From: Clostridia bacterium
GTDB taxonomy: Bacteria > Bacillota > Clostridia > Oscillospirales > CAG-272
Reading direction: 5' to 3'
DNA length: 52,678 bases
Assembly: GCA_017556745.1 (NCBI GenBank)
Contig: JAFYMF010000031.1
Span: 1-52,678, forward strand
In this document: piece after piece, positions 50,882-52,678 of the stretch
Numbering within the stretch: the stretch's first letter is position 1
Layout of the letters: every line of letters begins with the position of its first letter
Position numbers and translations under genes: made by a program
The notes under the pieces: model-generated
Told to the model about the DNA's origin: nothing
Databases searched by the model: none
The model's input: only the letters and a program-made list of their open reading frames with translations

Positions 50882-50965
50882 CTCCCCCGGGGAGGGAGAC
50901 ATGAAAGTGTTTCACTTATATGTACCGTACTCTGCCCGGGTAATCTATCCTTCATTTTACGATTG

Positions 50966-50994
50966 TTGAAAAAGCTGAATACTTATGATATACT
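50966..50994 (+). promoter_or_regulatory. promoter of the 385-aa lipoprotein gene
   Basis: TTGAAA (50966-50971), 17-nt spacer, TGA-TATACT (50989-50994). Confidence 0.8.
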
Positions 50995-51046
50995 GTAAAT
51001 ATGAAAACAGTTCGATAATACTGAATTTGACGAGGAGGTTATACTT

Positions 51047-52204
51047 ATGAAAAGAGTGATAGTTTTAGTTTTGGCATTTGCTTACGTGATTGGATTATGT
51101 GCCTGTAATTCAAACAATTCCTCAAATCATGGTGCAGCACCAGAAGCCTATGCGTTTGATGCACAGTATATCCGTACCAATGGAGGTTCCGAGAACACAA
51201 GGTATCCTTATCATGTGGTAATCAACTCAAGGGAAGAGCTTGATGCCTACTACGAAACCAACAAAGAGTCTTTTGATTTAGAGCGTAAAGAAAAGGTCTA
51301 TTCAGATACAACAATAGGTTTTCTGGATGCCTGCGACAAGTATGATGACTCTTATTTTGAACGGCAAAACTTGGTGTTGATTGTTCTTGAGGAAGGAAGC
51401 GGCTCCGTTCGTCACGAAATCACAGATGTGCGTAATCGTTGGGATGAAAATGGTGCTTCGCTTGGTTGGAACATAACCATTAACAGAATTGTTCCCGATG
51501 TTGCAACAGACGATATGGCTCAATGGCATCTGTTTCTTGAAGTCCAGATGGGAGATGTTATTAAGAGCGATGATGATGTGTGGATTAACGGAAGTCCCAG
51601 TGGCATCATAGGAACACAGATAGGTGCTCCAACCGAAACCAACAACCCAAGCCAATACACACAGACTGAAGCAGGCTATTTTATTCCCGATTATGATACG
51701 ACGAACAATCTTCATTGTGATGATTTTCTGAAAAAATTGAAAAGCGATGGATACATCCGTGGCGGTGAAAAGGATTATAACTACAACACGGATAACATTA
51801 CCCGCATTGTGAACATTACCCCAAAAAGCATTTCTGATGAAACATCTGATGTTGAAGTATTTTGTGTGAACGACATACATTGCTTTTTGGTGGTAAATCA
51901 TACGATTTACAGATATGATACTTTTGGAGGATACCACCATCAATTATGCTTGTGGGATTATGACGGCAACAGCATGAAAGACCTTGTTTCTTATAACACA
52001 TCGGGCTCTGGCCTGTCTTATATGAGTGTCGATATTTTTGATTTGACTTCTTTTGAAGGAATTCAAGTTATAACAAGGATGACACTGGACGAACCCGAAT
52101 TTTCCTTTGAATGCAAAAACGGAATGATATACATTGATGGCGAGGAACTGACTTATAGCGACGGAAGTTTCCATTGTAATTCATTCAACAAAGACGCACA
52201 GTAA
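51047..52204 (+). CDS. unknown lipoprotein
   Basis: 385 aa. Lipobox LCAC at about residue 20. An N-terminal domain (INSREELDAYYETN..., IVLEEGSGSVRHEITDV) has a loose PrcB-like look, and a second domain after about residue 215 is beta-rich; neither is a firm match. GAGGAGG lies 8 nt before the ATG. The gene is bracketed by two copies of the 120-bp repeat. Confidence 0.75.
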   Translation: MKRVIVLVLAFAYVIGLCACNSNNSSNHGAAPEAYAFDAQYIRTNGGSENTRYPYHVVINSREELDAYYETNKESFDLERKEKVYSDTTIGFLDACDKYDDSYFERQNLVLIVLEEGSGSVRHEITDVRNRWDENGASLGWNITINRIVPDVATDDMAQWHLFLEVQMGDVIKSDDDVWINGSPSGIIGTQIGAPTETNNPSQYTQTEAGYFIPDYDTTNNLHCDDFLKKLKSDGYIRGGEKDYNYNTDNITRIVNITPKSISDETSDVEVFCVNDIHCFLVVNHTIYRYDTFGGYHHQLCLWDYDGNSMKDLVSYNTSGSGLSYMSVDIFDLTSFEGIQVITRMTLDEPEFSFECKNGMIYIDGEELTYSDGSFHCNSFNKDAQ

Positions 52205-52275
52205 AATTCCAACTTGTCGAACAGTTGAATAGAAAGAAAGCGTGAGGTTGCGGTATTGACTTCGTCAAACCCGAT

Positions 52276-52395
52276 CTCCGCTTTTACTTTGCAATAATAT
52301 TTGCACAAACTCGTTAGATACCCTATAAGAACATAAGCGTTATACAAAACAAAGTAACAGAGAACGAACTCCTTCCGTCACACTTCGCGTGCCAC
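52276..52395. repeat. 120-bp dispersed repeat, copy 2, cut by IS30 element
   Basis: Same 120 bp as 50762-50881; only three differences. The match stops at GTGCCAC exactly where the IS30 element's end begins at 52396; in copy 1 the palindrome CCTCCCCCGGGGAGG follows. Confidence 0.9.
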
Positions 52396-52678
52396 GGCAA
52401 ATTGTCAAGCAAGTGCAACACCCCAAAACGCTTCAAAAGGTGAATGCCACCCCAAGCATTTTTTAGGTCTTAAATTAATAGACAGAACAATATTTTGCAA
52501 AGTTTCATTATCCAAGGAATGAAAATTGTAGCCTTTAGGAAAGAAAAATCTTAATATATCATTGGTGTTTTCGTTTGTACCACGTTGCCAAGGCTTGTGA
52601 GGTTCTGCGAAATACACCTCCGTATTGAGATTTGATTCTAACTCTCTAAACTCAGAAAACTCCGAGCCGTTATCTAAA
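52396..52678 (-). mobile_element. IS30-family insertion sequence, right end, partial
   Basis: Begins GGCAAATTGTCAAGCAAGTG, which serves as the terminal inverted repeat and also holds the end of the transposase gene. The element runs off the window. Confidence 0.8.
52405..52678 (-). CDS. IS30-family transposase, C-terminal part
   Basis: About 90 codons are present, open to the window edge. DNGSEFSEF and the block YFAEPHKPWQRGTNENTN...LRFFFPKG are the DDE core of IS30 transposases, with the catalytic Glu in NEN. The N-terminal part (HTH and first Asp) is outside. No frameshift in the visible part, so it may be active. Confidence 0.92.
   Translation of the reverse strand, partial: LDNGSEFSEFRELESNLNTEVYFAEPHKPWQRGTNENTNDILRFFFPKGYNFHSLDNETLQNIVLSINLRPKKCLGWHSPFEAFWGVALA

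Overview
The window looks like chromosomal DNA of an anaerobic, fermentative, low-to-mid GC Bacillota, most likely a gut- or rumen-type Clostridia. Evidence: a trimeric NAD-linked [FeFe] hydrogenase, T-box and TPP riboswitches, Rex-like operators, strong Shine-Dalgarno sites, TTGACA-17-TATAAT promoters, TTG starts and an IS30-family element. The species cannot be named from sequence alone.

Layout. 1-260: 5' part of RNase P RNA on the minus strand with its promoter. 272-4740: a secreted beta-helix lipoprotein and a GH65 glycosidase. 4766-5600: ThiT thiamine transporter under a TPP riboswitch. 5667-6515: Mrp/ApbC Fe-S carrier. 6561-10163: minus-strand operon DUF134 regulator / MBL-fold protein / CopA / CopZ with a repeated operator-like word at its promoter. 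10321-15523: hydrogenase operon hydC / HATPase / [2Fe-2S] ferredoxin / hydB / hydA with a Rex-like operator in its leader. 15597-23863: an eight-gene operon holding every step from DAHP to prephenate plus the first committed Phe and Tyr enzymes. It is led by a Phe/Tyr-rich leader peptide and attenuator. 23902-25045: DUF554 membrane protein behind a T-box that reads as Phe-specific. 25061-27829: aldehyde and alcohol dehydrogenases with a Rex-like site on the promoter. 27879-28140: hairpin array. 28256-28890: two small unknown proteins. 29092-31671: sodium:solute symporter divergent from a LysR regulator. 31724-35364: Ddl, MurF and an alpha/beta hydrolase. 35474-44333: ZIP transporter, zinc-ribbon and membrane proteins, a YdjI/YdjG/YdjH-like set, XRE regulator, VOC protein, YbjQ and Nudix. 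44460-52678: lipoproteins, a sigma factor fused to a membrane and Cys-rich domain, GpsA, repeats, and an IS30 transposase running off the end.

The most interesting system is an aromatic amino acid regulatory network that combines three control layers. A 50-bp element (40/50 identical) lies upstream of both the aro operon and the symporter promoters, with a LysR-type box centred near -65 in each case; a LysR gene starts right beside one copy. The aro operon then has a leader peptide with eight Phe/Tyr codons among its first 13 and a terminator/antiterminator pair. The gene just upstream, DUF554, has a T-box with a TTC (Phe) specifier. Together these predict that DUF554 and the symporter serve aromatic amino acid or shikimate-pathway transport, roles not normally assigned to them. 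A second network is redox control by Rex of both the hydrogenase and the alcohol/aldehyde dehydrogenase operons.
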